NCBI RefSeq assembly: GCF_014529535.1
Contig: NW_023503302.1
Coordinates: forward strand, 186,001 to 250,000
Direction: 5' to 3'
Source of the DNA: Bradysia coprophila
Lineage: Eukaryota > Arthropoda > Insecta > Diptera > Sciaridae
DNA length: 64,000 bases
Below are positions 13,036 through 24,376 of this stretch, one piece after another. Each line of letters opens with the position of its first letter. The first letter of the stretch is position 1. The position numbers and the translations under genes are program-made. The notes below the pieces were generated by a model. It searched no databases, was not told the origin of the DNA, and worked only from the letters and a program-made list of their open reading frames with translations.

Positions 13036-13468
13036 ATGCTAAAAGTCTTTTTTATCGAATTCGATTCCAGCACTCGCCTCCGGCTCGAGCTGGAAACCTC
13101 TCATTCGGTAAAAAAGCGTTTTAGCATGCGTTAGGAAAATAACTAGAATAATTCAGAATTAGAATTTACTTTCATATTATGGTTTTGAGCAAGGGCAAAT
13201 GACAGCTGCAAATTGATTACCATTTTGTATAAAAAAAACCTTTTTACAGACTTTACAGTGCAAAAATATGTTTAATACACTGTACAGTTTCAGGACTTAT
13301 CCTTGAAATGCGGTATTTTAAAATGCTACATTTCAATAATATTTTGTGCACCGACCAACAGAAATACAACATATTTTGCCATGATTTTTTGTTATAAAAT
13401 GTTAGGTTTTCCCGAACGATATATCTTGCGGGAAAAATAGTACATTTCGTATACCTAGGTATTACCTA

Positions 13469-13560
13469 GGACTAAAAGTCTTTTTTAGCGTGTGAGAAGT
13501 TTCCAGACAGAGCCGAAGGTGAGGTCTGGAATCGAATACGCTAAAAAAGACTTTTAGTCC
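13469..13560. repeat. 92-bp hairpin element
   Basis: The arms GGACTAAAAGTCTTTTTTAG and CTAAAAAAGACTTTTAGTCC are exact complements of each other. A second inner pair (TTCCAGAC / GTCTGGAA) extends the stem. The sequence is related to the core of the hairpin at 10.9-13.1 kb. Confidence 0.85.
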
Positions 13561-13595
13561 GTGGCACGAATAGTATTTTTCATATTGGACGGAGA

Positions 13596-13620
13596 AAAAG
13601 TGCGACGAAGTCGCACTTTT
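13596..13620. repeat. short perfect stem-loop
   Basis: AAAAGTGCGAC, loop GAA, GTCGCACTTTT: an 11-bp perfect stem, GC-richer than its surroundings. It may be the remnant of another foldback element. Confidence 0.6.
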
Positions 13621-15228
13621 CGGGTCCTAGGTATGAAAACTTAATTTCTTAACGATTTATTGTGCGAGAAAGGAATTACATACATTTTTCCATGACTATA
13701 TGATTGAACAAATTTAAAATGGTAAATGTGATGTTGGATTTTTTTCAAGTAAATTGATGTGTCTAGTCTATTTCAGTTGTCCTGTGCAAAAAACGTTGTT
13801 CGTACCTCGACATGAAATGGATTTTTTCAGCACACGTCCTCATTTTTCTTAAACTTAAGGAAAGCTTAGGACTGGTGCTGAAAAAATCCTCATTTCCTGT
13901 GTTGGTACGAAAAATACTATCATGTGTCTGGAATGCCACATGTAAAGGCGGATACACATTAGGCTTTATTTTCGTCGTATTGCCAACAATTTTGCACAAA
14001 AAATTACGACGATATATGGCATATTTGAGATCATTGGAAAGCTTAGACTTCAGTCTAACGTTTACAAAGTATGTCGTGTTGAAATATGTCAACTGGCAAG
14101 GTATGGAAGTTGCCAAAGTTCACCATGGGTATCAAAAAAGTGACTTTTATGAAAATGTACCAAACGAAACCACTTTAAAAATTTTGTTATTGCCATTCGA
14201 AAGGGCACATAACCCTAGTCTAGAATCGTTATTACAGTGCTGGATTGGGCGCTTCGTCGTGGAGACATAACACTTTGAAGAAGGTAAAATTACGACTTTC
14301 AGCTTCTATTGCTCTGCGACCAAGTGACCGAGAGAAAATCGGTGTACTGAAGAAATTCAATTCATTGACATTTTGGGAAAGTTGTTAGCAAATGTAACCA
14401 ACGAAAAGAAATCAAAGACATATTTGAATCTCTATTTCACTTCAACGTTCTAACGCCGCTTGCATAATGGGAACGTTCGAAGGGGATTTGAAGAAGTTAG
14501 ATGAAGTCTATTACATTTTATAAATTTTGTTTTGTGTGATATTAATTTAGTTTGAGTTTGAGTTTCCTGTTTCTCCTGAATCGGGCCAGTTTCCATGGTT
14601 CTGGATAAATAGATTAGGGTAATTTTTGTTAAGAATAGAACCCACTCCATGGGTGGAATTTGTTTCATATTCTGATACAAATTTAGGTTTATAAAAATGA
14701 ATAAAAACCGAGAGAAACAATTTTTACATGTTTTATCTTTGAATTTGTCCCTCGATCGATTCCAGTTTCAAACACCGGTCCAGCAACTTCCGTGGGGTCA
14801 GGCAACGATATTCCAAGTTCTCAGAAACGGCAAAGCGGTTGCGCCTGCAACATGTGCCGTTGAGTAGTGCATGCCTCCTCTAAGTCGGCTATGAAAAGAA
14901 CCGAGATGGAAGTGGACATGTTTATTAAAAATTCGTACCGTGATACTAAAGCATTTGAGCAAGATCAATTTATGATATTTTTGTTACAATTACAAAAATC
15001 TAATGAGAAAATATCAGTTAGTCAGTCAAGGGACCTGACCCACCCAAAAGGTGGTGCCTAGTTACTATATACTAGAGATATGCTGGATATGCTCTTCTGT
15101 AGTTATCTGCGATTCAATATGCCTGTGAAATGCATCACCATTGTGTTGAATCTATAGTAAAAATTCAGGTGTTGGTTGTTTTAACGATAAAATACGAAAA
15201 CAAACAAATGGAAAAACATGAGCCTTTG
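13621..15228. other. no supported gene; one long open frame of doubtful meaning
   Basis: The plus strand has a 152-codon open frame (13812-14270) and the minus strand a 117-codon frame over the same bases (13763-14116). Neither resembles a known family or shows splice context. The opening 60 nt contain an inverted repeat (CTTAAGGAAAGCTTAGG region). Read as non-coding or decayed repeat. Confidence 0.4.
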
Positions 15229-15376
15229 CAACGCACTTCGCACATGAGTGGTACTCTAAGTATAGTACTGCAACTGATGTCATACAAATTTTCGAACGGT
15301 AAAATAACTTGTTTAGTAAGAAATAGTACTCTATTTGTCAGTTGTATCTACGATCACTCATGCTTACAGTGCGTTG
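15229..15376. mobile_element. MITE, CAACGCACTT family, copy 1
   Basis: The left end CAACGCACTTCGCACATGAG pairs with the right end CTCATGCTTACAGTGCGTTG. Internally AGTACTCTATTTG is shared with the copies at 26226 and 27303. Flanks GCCTTTG and GTCTTTG form a probable 7-bp target duplication with one mismatch. Confidence 0.85.
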
Positions 15377-15728
15377 GTCTTTGTTGTACTTTAAAATTGT
15401 AATTTGCAGTATTGGCGTTTAAACAATGTGTATACTTCTGACAAAAACTTAGCACACAATCTGTATATTATGCGCGTACCGATTGGCAATAGGGAGTAGT
15501 ATGTGTGGCGACATCTTCATGCTATCTTTGAACATAATCAACGATACTCATCGATTTCCAGTAAATTCTTCAATTTCAATTTTTTCAGTCGAACGTGAGA
15601 TGTTAAGATAATTTTGAAATCGATCTTAGATCGGGCTGAAGTTAGCCTAATGCCAAAACTTGGACTAGTACATTGTTACTTACAAGTATACATAACATGT
15701 GTGTAACATGACAAATGATATTATACGG

Positions 15729-15880
15729 TGTTTAAGTAGAGTGAGATGGAAAATCCAAAGTTCTGAAAGAACCTAAGCAAAATCAACTCGGGGTCTGCTC
15801 TCATAATACAAAAGAATCTGACAGCAGACCCCGAGATGGAACAATAGGTTGTCGTGTCGTCGTCTCTCTCACTTAAACAC
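15729..15880. mobile_element. MITE with GTGTTTAAGT termini
   Basis: The ends GTGTTTAAGTAGAGTGAGA and TCTCTCACTTAAACAC are inverted. A second nested inverted pair, CTCGGGGTCTGCT and AGCAGACCCCGAG, makes a strong inner stem. It is non-coding, 152 bp. Confidence 0.8.
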
Positions 15881-16335
15881 TCTATATAAAGAGTTATGCT
15901 ATCGCAGTTATATAAAATTTGAGCGATTTTTTGACTACTGCGAATTTGGGTCGAAATGTTTCTCAACTTTGAGTTATTCTAGTCAGACCCAGGTGTTCCG
16001 AATAATATTTACAGACATCGGTCTGATCGCTGCTACTGTATGAGCATGACAAGAACAGTAAAAACCAACGTTCAATCTTCAAAGCCGTGAGATCTGATTT
16101 AACAAATTACTTTTCGAACCATTAATAATAATTCATCAATAACAGGTCTAACAGGTTCATCATAATTTTCGTATTGTTACAATCTTTACTAGCGAACCTT
16201 CATCTATCCGTGTAAAATTTTCCATTATTGATCTCGTCTCACTAAAAGTCGATAAAAAACTGGAAAAGATTTCTTAAAATTATTTCGTCGTACACAAGTG
16301 GATTAGTGGATATGCTACTTGAGATAGTGGACTCA

Positions 16336-16343
16336 TATATAAA
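16336..16343 (+). promoter_or_regulatory. TATA box of the secreted-protein gene
   Basis: TATATAAA lies about 110 nt before the start codon, with an initiator-like CTCATTTT about 28 nt downstream. The short 5' UTR ends TTAGAGATG. Confidence 0.7.
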
Positions 16344-16446
16344 CGCCCTTCACAATTCAATACCTCATTTTACGAACACACAACAGTGGTTTCGTTTAGT
16401 TTCGATTCATAGTAGAAAGGTAAATAAAAATTAATTTAGATTAGAG

Positions 16447-17207
16447 ATGTCAACATACGCGGCACTCTTCATCCAATTGATTGGGCTTTTCGCAGTAGCT
16501 CAAATTGTGATTACTGCTCCATCTGAGGATTCGCCTGGAACGAATATTGTAAGTCCGGTCGTTTCCAAAATTGAAAGGGATCGACTTCTATAACTCTGGT
16601 TTGGTAATTTTTTTTCGACAGTCTGCCAACATTTATGACATGTCAACTAAGTTTGCCGTCGTCGGCCAAAACTTTACTATATCTCCTTCGTGCTGGGTAC
16701 CGTACATTACGTTAATTGGTACACCTCTCATGACTTGGTGGGGAAATTACAACCGAGCGGAGTGGGCGGACGCCAAATCATGCCTTGAAATTTTAAAAAC
16801 GTATTTTCAAAATAATTGTGCAGGCGAAGCGAGAGCTAGATCTGGGGCCTATGTTTGTGGTGCATTTCTGGGTAGTGGTGTTGTGGTTAATTATATGGCC
16901 CCAGTATTCGATGCTGCTATTTCTAATTTAAACAGTGAAAAAATACCAGATGGAAAAACGTGGGAAGTCAATATTGAAAATGAATATGCTATTGGAATTA
17001 CGATTGATTACAGAGGAGGTATGCACAAAGTTACAGTATTTGAGAACAAAGCAAGTTATTTCTAAACTTTTTCTTGACTATAAAGATCATTCGAATGTGG
17101 ATGGTGCCATTGCTATGTGGCGTAGTCGTTCACGTGTAAATCCTGGAGCCGGATCGACCCGGATTGGTTCATTTGAAACACCAATTGTTAAAAACGAGCA
17201 TCGTTAA
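16447..17207 (+). CDS. secreted protein of unknown function, 206 aa, 3 exons
   Basis: Exons are 16447-16548, 16622-17018 and 17086-17207. The first join is phase 0 after ...PGTNI with donor GTAAGT and acceptor TTTCGACAG; the second intron is 67 nt (donor GTATGC, acceptor CTATAAAG). Residues 1-24 form a signal peptide (MSTYAALFIQLIGLFAVAQI) with likely cleavage after ...ITA. The mature chain has four cysteines (SPSCWVPY, AKSCLEI, NNCAGEA, YVCGAF), suggesting two disulfides, and a tail RSRSRVNPGAGSTRIGSF. If intron 2 were retained, translation would instead stop at 17065 after ...HKVTVFENKASYF, giving 181 residues. The in-phase third exon, open for 40 codons, favours splicing. The product is not recognised; extracellular location is inferred from the signal peptide. 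A TATA box lies upstream and a poly(A) signal near 17396. Confidence 0.8.
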
Positions 17208-17226
17208 ATAGTTAATTGTTAACCAA

Positions 17227-17307
17227 GGGGAGAAGCTTGGAAATTTTACCAAGAGCTCGCTTCGCTCTGGACGCAATTCGCTCAAGGTAAAATTTCCTAT
17301 TTCTCCC
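17227..17307. repeat. imperfect inverted repeat after the secreted-protein gene
   Basis: GGGGAGAAGCTTGGAAATTTT and the complement arm GGTAAAATTTCCTATTTCTC flank a 35-nt loop. It lies in the 3' UTR or just beyond and may be a small foldback element. Confidence 0.6.
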
Positions 17308-17395
17308 AGACAAACCAACCCAACAAAACGCTATTTTCACAACGATTTATAGTGCAGAGTTAAAATGTTTTTTCTGTCATATATTTCAATTCAAA

Positions 17396-17405
17396 AATAA
17401 ATAAA
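17396..17405 (+). terminator. poly(A) signal (overlapping AATAAA x2)
   Basis: Two overlapping AATAAA hexamers lie about 190 nt after the stop codon at 17207. They are the nearest candidate 3' end signal for the secreted-protein gene. Confidence 0.5.
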
Positions 17406-17522
17406 TGTCATAAATTCTAAAATCTATTCGCGCAAAAAAAAACATCGACGGAAAAATAAGGGAGTTTTGAGATTTTTCTCTGGTTTTCGACCCCATACAT
17501 GAAATAGTTATTTGCATCACTT

Positions 17523-17681
17523 GGATTGAAACCACGAAATTACAGTATACGTGCGAATTCGTATATCGAGAGAATAATTTTTGACGAAGTCGAGACGCAA
17601 CATACATACGTATGCAAAAATAATTCGCGTGGGATACGAATTCACACACATACTGTGATTGAGTGGTTTCAATCCAGTGAT
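17523..17681 (+). mobile_element. MITE with GGATTGAAACCAC termini
   Basis: The left arm GGATTGAAACCACGAAATTA then CAGTATACGTGCGAATTCGTAT is answered by a right arm ending GATTGAGTGGTTTCAATCC. The interior has TACGTATGCAAAAATAATTC. A second copy lies in opposite orientation at about 62470-62640. Confidence 0.8.
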
Positions 17682-18045
17682 GCACAAAATTTTACACTCG
17701 TCACACCATGAAATACACAAACAACCAAACCAAATACAAAGCATTTTTATCACATTGTTACACATCGCTCAAGGTTAAACTTAAATGTATAGAAGAAGTA
17801 TAAGAATAAAGACGAAACCGAAAATACGCGATACAAAGACGAACGAGTCGATCACACTACTCGTTGATACGGAAAGTGAGCTCCGCCTTCGTATCAAATT
17901 TCTCTCTTTGACGAATAACATAAACAAACTCCACCATTAAGCAAAACATCGTCTGAATCCCTAGACCTGTTTGCAAGGTCTGCTGAGAGATAACTAAAAA
18001 AGTGTGGTTTCCGATAACTTTTGACGCGTCATATTCAGTGTTTCA
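17523..18045 (+). repeat. dispersed repeat, copy A (inverse of 62275-62640)
   Basis: Beyond the MITE, blocks such as AAAACATCGTCTGAATCCCT, AGACCTGTTTGCAAGGTCTG, and GATAACTTTTGACGCG recur in the same order in the complement of 62275-62420. One composite repeat is therefore present twice in opposite orientations about 44 kb apart. Confidence 0.75.
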
Positions 18046-18072
18046 TGGTTTGGCGAGTGTAAAAATTTTTGA

Positions 18073-18144
18073 GTATCTGTTTTGGACGATTGTTTTTAGG
18101 CACTCTCGCGAAATTGCCTAAAAACAATCGTCCAAAACAGATAC
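18073..18144. repeat. perfect 30-bp-arm hairpin
   Basis: The arms at 18073-18102 (GTATCTGTTTTGGACGATTG...) and 18115-18144 are exact complements around a 12-nt loop. Single arms of the same element occur at 54576-54616 and 54886-54910. Confidence 0.9.
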
Positions 18145-18452
18145 ACAAATAACTAATAATTATTGCCTTGTAAATAGTGAAGTATGCACACCATTTTCGA
18201 CTTTTTCCCATACAACATCAGTACATATAGTTATTTAAAATCGTGTGATTGCACTTCACACGTTTGAATTTTTTTACTGTAGCCCCTTGTTATGCAAATT
18301 ACTATAGAATGCCGTGAAATTCTTTCATATACTCTTGGACCATCACACACTTTCGTATACTTTTGGTTGACCCTATGTCATTTGAGATAAAATCCATATA
18401 GCTAACAGGTTGGAATCACATTTTCTTCTAATCAACTGTATTTGCATGCAAG

Positions 18453-19660
18453 GTTATGAAAGAACATGTTAAGACAACTCTGTGTTGATCACGAAGGCGG
18501 TGATACACAAATTGCGTCAACGGCTACGAAGTTTATATGAAAAGGGTAACTTAACAAAAACAAATTCCGAATTTTCCTAAAAAACGTTTTCTGTACTAAG
18601 TGCGTTCAAGGTTCTGAAAGAACAGGTTAGGACAGCCAATCGTACATTACAGAAAATATGAGCGCAACGGGTGTCTGTGTAACAAAATATACAAGAGAGT
18701 ATGACGCGTGAAATATTCTCTGGCATCATTGCACCCTATGTCTAAAATTTAGACGATTTAAAAGTTATGTACCGAGCCGAAGGCGTGGTGCATAATACAA
18801 ATCGTCAAAATAATAATTTAGGACAGATTTGCATACACTACTTTATCTGCCGAGAACAGATATTTCGAGATAAAGAAATTTGTCCTAGAGGGATAACATC
18901 GAGATGATAGTTCTAGGCAGATAAAATTGGTTATCGATGAAATAACTAAGTTAAATATAGTGTAGAGGTAATGTCATATTTTAACAGAATCAGATTATGA
19001 GGTGGAAACGCCATCTCTTTGAAACTAAATCAAATATGAAGCTCGGATGAGGACAACTACGTATAAATCAACAAAAAACTCCTTTTCTTGCACTTTTATT
19101 TCGGGTAGCAGCTGAGACATTAAAACAAAATTGCTTCAGTTTTTATTGTTGATTGATGATCCAGTATTGATCAAATGTTGCATCCTTATACAGGACATTT
19201 GGGATCACTGAAAATACCCCCAGCTGAAATGCCTACAGATAAATCACTCAATAAAAGTCATAAAAAACCAAGACAAACAGAAAATTCAATTCTCTATCCT
19301 CCCACGGCTCACGTCAACTGAATTTTGAGACATAATTGCTGCTACAACCTCAGGTGCTGTCATCGGTCACTGGCACCCTCAGTTGCTATGTCAACAGACA
19401 ACAGATTGTGGATTTGAGCACTACTTCACAGAAAAGATTCTGAAAGAACAGGTTTAGACACTTCTGAGTTGATCACGAAAGCACTTGATAAAAACTTTTT
19501 TCTTCTTCAAGTTGACATTTCAAACAATCTGTAATGAGTATGTTCAATAAAAAGCATCTATTTGTCAAAATTTGTGTGTCACTCGGTTCGTGAGTGTCTC
19601 AACCTGTTCTTTCAGAACCTTCCTTCACAGGACCGTGACAAGAACAATTTCCACAATGTA
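18453..19660. repeat. region of scattered TTCTGAAAGAACAGGTT repeats
   Basis: AAGGTT(C/A)TGAAAGAACA(G/T)G occurs near 18453, 18608 and 19431, and inverted near 19600 (CCTGTTCTTTCAGAACCTT). Two copies are followed by CTGTGTTGATCACGAA or CTGAGTTGATCACGAA. A CGTACATTACAGAAAAT block near 18640 is echoed at about 19677. These look like shuffled ends of one decayed element. Near 18660-18720, GCGCAACGGGTGTCTGTGTA and ATACAAGAGAGTATGACGCG match the element at 61.9-62.8 kb. Confidence 0.6.
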
Positions 19661-20056
19661 CACCCTTCACAAGACAGCCGTACATTTTCTGATTGATATG
19701 GTATTACCTCCACACTATATCTACCTTGGAAATTAGCAATTCTATCAATCTAATGGAGATGTCGCCACAAAAAAAACTCAGCGCGCCAACACACACGTGG
19801 ATTTATGTGTATATATGTTCAAATGTCAAGACTGTCAAATTTTGCAAAAGGGAGAGATTCAATGAAATGATTTTCTCGTGAAAAAACTAATTGCTTTTCC
19901 GTGTTTGATATTCAAAAGTGTGAAATGCGAACGTGAACTAAACAAAACTTCAGTGCATTCCATCAATATATTAGTGAAGGGTCCTCACAAATTACGGCAT
20001 TATTGAATGCAAAACAATTTCTGCACCATTAGGACCCGTGTGTACACAGTCAGAAA

Positions 20057-21637
20057 ATGTCAATTTTAAGTCAAAACATCGAACGTCTTTACAAGTTTGG
20101 TGAACAAATTAGATATTTTCATTCATGCATTGCTAATTATCGATCAGCCGTACCTAAGCTATCGCCTCAAGATGTAAGAATTTTTATTATTTCAGTAGTT
20201 TTGATATCTGATGAAAGATAATTTTTCCTTTAATTTCAGGTAAATCATATTTTACGAACGTACGAACATTCGCAGGACTTTCACGAAGGTTCAGTAAAGA
20301 GCTATGATTCGAATCAATTGCCATCGAACTATCCAATGGAAGATTCAAGAAGCGAAGCAAGCTCCTTGTTCTCATCGAGTAAATATTTTTTTTATTGATT
20401 TGTTACAGGCAGACAATTTTATTCTTCTCTTTTCAGGTCATTTGTTCGGAGTATTCGATGGTCATGCTGGACCGGCCTGTTCGCAAATTATTGCTAAGCG
20501 ATTAATGCGCTACATTGGCGTCAGTTTAGTGCCACCTGATTTACTCAAACGTCAATTAGAAAGTGGTGCCGAAAGTTATTCATTCTTAAAGTGTCATAAC
20601 GACAAGGTAGACTTTGTGGCAGAAATCCAAGGAATTTACGAGAAAAGTTTCTCTCTATACGCCCATCACCTATGTAACAATCCAACGAATCTACTGCCAT
20701 TTCGAGAAGTTCTGGAAAATGCCTTTCTTAGATTAGACAACGATATATCAAACGAAGCCCTGCAGAGTCCAAGCCTACGGACAATGTCAGTGGCAATGTC
20801 CGGTTCGGTTGCTTGTGTGGCTCACGTAAATGGCAATAATTTGCATATTGCAAGTACTGGAGATTGTGGGGCGGTGCTGGGTTCCATTAGCGACACCGGA
20901 CAATTCATGACCACTCTACTGACCGATGCTCATAATTCGGAAAATTTGGCCGAATGTCGGAGAATTTTTAGCGAACATCCGCCGAACGAAAGAGATACCG
21001 TTATTCGCGGCGATAGACTACTAGGTCAATTAGCTCCGTTGCGGGCGTTCGGAGATTTTCGATATAAGTGGCCGGTGGACTTATTGCAGAAGGTTGCTAT
21101 TCCACAATATGGTGAACACGTCATAGCACCAAATTACTATACACCGCCGTATTTAACCGCATTTCCCGAAGTAACACATCACATTCTAACGCCGAACGAC
21201 CGTTTCTTGGTAATAGCCAGCGACGGCTTGTGGGACGTGATATCACCGATGCAAGTGACACAATTGGTCGCGGAACATATGTCGGGAAAAGCATTTTTAA
21301 AGCCAATGGAATTGCCAAAGAGAGACATTACGTTGGGCGAAGTCTCGGAAATGTTAAACCAACGCAGGTACGTTCTCACACTTGTTCACTGTCCAGTACA
21401 GTAAAAGACAGAAAAAGTTTTCCGTATTCCAGACTGGGATTGCAGAAGAAACCGCAAGATCAGAATGCGGCAACACATTTAATTCGACATGCGCTGGGAG
21501 GATCTGAGTACGGTCTAGAGCATTCGAAAATTGCTCATTTGTTGTCGCTGCCGCAGGATGTAGTTAGGCTATTTCGTGATGATATAACCGTTACGGTCAT
21601 TTTCTTTGATCACGAATATTTAACACATTCGACTTGA
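20057..21637 (+). CDS. Pdp: pyruvate dehydrogenase phosphatase, catalytic subunit (PP2C), 463 aa, 4 exons
   Basis: Exons are 20057-20173, 20240-20378, 20437-21367 and 21433-21637; all junctions are GT/AG and phases agree. The enzyme removes phosphate from the E1-alpha subunit of mitochondrial pyruvate dehydrogenase and so switches the complex on. N-terminal marks of the PDP branch are KLSPQDVNHILRTYE and YDSNQLPSNYPMEDSRSE. PP2C metal-binding motifs are VFDGHAG (Asp at about 93), ASTGDCGAVLG, IASDGLWDVIS, and RDDITVTVIFF near the C-terminus. PDP-specific ATHLIRHALGGSEYG precedes the end. At 463 residues it is somewhat shorter than vertebrate PDP1; the first exon has little obvious mitochondrial presequence, so a further 5' exon is possible. 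All expected metal-coordinating aspartates are present, so it should be active. Confidence 0.93.
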
Positions 21638-23701
21638 ATGGATTTTATGATGCTCCAACAATGTCTCCGTTTAATTTTTTAGTCAGACTTAATGGTGAGA
21701 TAATTTATTTGTTTTTATTTCTTCTCTTTTCTTGTTTTCGTTTAAGCACCTGATTCTTGCGTATTTTAATATTTGTGATAGTCGAAACAAATTTTTGTTT
21801 TGTTTTAATGAAATGAGCAAAATATACGCTGCAAATAACTTGTTGAAATTCTTCGCTTTTTTGTTTTTCTGCGACTATTGCTACCGAAGGACGCAGATAT
21901 GGACAAAAAAAAAACGCTGTAACTGTCGTTTACTGGAGTTATCTGTTGTGGAGGCTCTTCAAGCTAGATAAGTGATACAGTCTTCGTTGGGTTCAACAGC
22001 TACGCCTTAACCATTGTTAATCACATAAATTCTGTTATGTTCAGGACTACTGAAACCTTATAGCACGTTGCAGATTAACATGACTTTCGGCCTGATCATA
22101 ACAATTTTCAGACCATCATGCTACTTGTGGTTGCCCGTATAAAATAACATAAAATAACTTAAACGTAGTTAATGACCCTACTGACGCCCGTGACTCTGCA
22201 CGTTTGACTTTAACAAGAAAAAACTAGTAGCATTTTCTCTTGAACTTCTCTTGTCTGTAAATTGTAGATTAATATTGATGGTGGAAGTCGGTCGCATAAG
22301 AGCAGCTTTTTTGGTTTTCTAGACTTTGACTTTTTACGCACGACCTAACTAGAAAACTATGTGGTAAGCTGAGGAAAATTAGGGCTTAGGGTTCCCATTT
22401 TTCAATTTTGAAAAAGATGACATTTCGACGTCGAAAAAGAGGACCAGCACTGCAAATGAGGTATCAACGGAAAGCTTAGACAATGTATGTTACGACTAGC
22501 ATGTTAGGTTCACCTTAAAAGTCATCAGTACCAGCCCAGACCTGTCTGAAGTTCACACAGATTTTGAAAAAGAATTTTGCAAATTTTTCCAAACATATAT
22601 CAATGAATCTAATCAAACTAGGCATGACTCGAAAGTACTTAAGCTCAGCTTTCTAACGAGCCCAATCTCACCCGGAACGATCATTTATAACGGCCAAAAA
22701 ATACGGATAAAAACACAATTTTTCAAGCTTCGGAGATCTTCCAGCAGGTGTGGCTCGAGACTGTGTGAGGCTTGTTTTAAGGTCTACTGGCAAAGACCTT
22801 TCAAACCATGTATATATCAATCCCAGACGAAATGGGTCCGATTTTGATAGGTGGATTTTCAAAAGAATCCCTCACACGGCTTAAAGACCGTTTTTAAATC
22901 TCGTCTCATTCCGCTTATTTTGGATCGGTTTGCCTTAGGATAAAATAGGATAAATTAGTCGAATCCTAAGCGAATTATTATTACTGTCATTACTCAAGTA
23001 TGTGTTGTGGGTATAACTTTTCGTTATCATTGGTTCTGGGAACATTTTTCCCAATGCAAAAAGAATAGATTATTCTAAATTACAATGACGGCATCACTTG
23101 GTTATTAAATCTAAACAAATTCATGAAACTGGTGAGAGGAGATACACGCTAGTACTGCAAGTAAAGAGAATACCAAACTTAAGTGAGCTGTACCAAATTA
23201 TTTGTGTGTACTGACAAATGAAGAAAAGACGCTATAGCCACCTATTCAGAAAAATAGAAAGAAGAAAAATTATCTTCGGTTGTTCATGTCCCAAAAACAT
23301 CGTTTTTGTGATTTGTGACTTCAGTTTTGAGTAATATAAGAGATAACAAAAAATAATCTTTGAAAGCATTTTCATTACAATTTCTCCGAATTTCTCACTG
23401 AGAAATTTCCCTATCGAGTCTAATCATTTATTTGCTGAGAACTAATCTTCCATGGAATGTTTATAACAAAATATACCACACTAAAGCCCAGTATTTAGGT
23501 ACTTAGCATCAGTATTAAGAGCTGTTGTGACCTGTTTGTATCTATAAGGTTTCCAAACCAATCTGAATGTACCGTCTCAGTGCAACTGCCTTGACGATAT
23601 ATAGTTCTGGTCAAACAGGTTGAACATTTTCGTATTGTTCATGTGTATGTGTATGATTATTTTTAGAAGCACAGGCTTCCAGCGATCCCAGTCGATATAT
23701 A

Positions 23702-23729
23702 TACCGTACCGTACCGACCGTACCGTACA
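23702..23729. repeat. TACCG pentanucleotide microsatellite
   Basis: TACCGTACCGTACCGACCGT continues as ACCGTAC: five or six imperfect units with one slipped unit. Confidence 0.8.
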
Positions 23730-24283
23730 TACAGCAAATTATAACTGAACGTGGATGGCGCTCATAGCGATTTTCTTTTATTTTTTTGGAACGGTTTGAG
23801 TGATGGATTATGAACACCACGGTAGACACGTTATGTGTGCGAATATCTAACGCATTGCGTTGAAAATAAAATTGCTTACGTAAAACGAATAAAGAAATTA
23901 GTTTGATAAAATTTGACCGAAATTTGCTGTGGCAATTGAAATTTTGCTAGCAAAATAATTTGAAAGAAATTATTTATGTATTGAATACATACTCGCATAA
24001 TGTCGTTATATGTTATGTTTTATGATGTATTGCAGTGTCACATTGTTTTTCTGGTGTTCACTTCTACCCGTTTAGAGATTTTTGAATTCTTCGCACACAA
24101 AGCATTTTATGCTCCTTTCTATTTATTGCCAAGTGATTACGATTCAATTAATCCTCAATTGTCAGTAGACTTAAATGGGGTCATTTACAAATAGCGCACG
24201 TACCTAAGGTAACTTCTTCAGAAGCGCTCCAAATTTTAGGATGGTGTTAGCAATGAAAGTGCAAACCAGGTAACCATACAAAC

Positions 24284-24376
24284 CGGAGGAAATATCGACT
24301 TCATATAAACAAACTCACCTTTCAATGAAAATCATTGAAAGGTGAGTTTGTTTATATTAAATCGCTATTTCCTCCG
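24284..24376. mobile_element. short hairpin MITE with 26-bp perfect stem
   Basis: An inner perfect stem pairs 24303-24328 with 24332-24357 (TCACCTTTCAATGA / TCATTGAAAGGTGA) around an AAA loop. An outer imperfect stem pairs CGGAGGAAATATCGA with CGCTATTTCCTCCG. It is non-coding. Confidence 0.85.

Larger units (their letters stand above)
10932..13128. mobile_element. hairpin (foldback) element split by a LINE
   Basis: The left arm reads TTTTTTAGCGAATAAGAG then AATTCCAGCTCGAGCCGG. The right arm, as its complement, reads TTTTTTACCGAATGAGAG then GTTTCCAGCTCGAGCCGG. Removing the inserted LINE leaves an element of roughly 135 bp whose middle contains CTAAAAGTCTTTTTTA, shared with the neighbouring hairpin at 13469-13560. 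It is non-coding, and the age order is clear because the LINE duplicated part of its left arm. Confidence 0.8.

Noticed and set aside
13812-14270. 152-codon open frame on the plus strand
   Set aside because: No family resemblance, no promoter or poly(A) context, and an equally open overlapping frame on the other strand. Kept only as a note in the intergenic entry.
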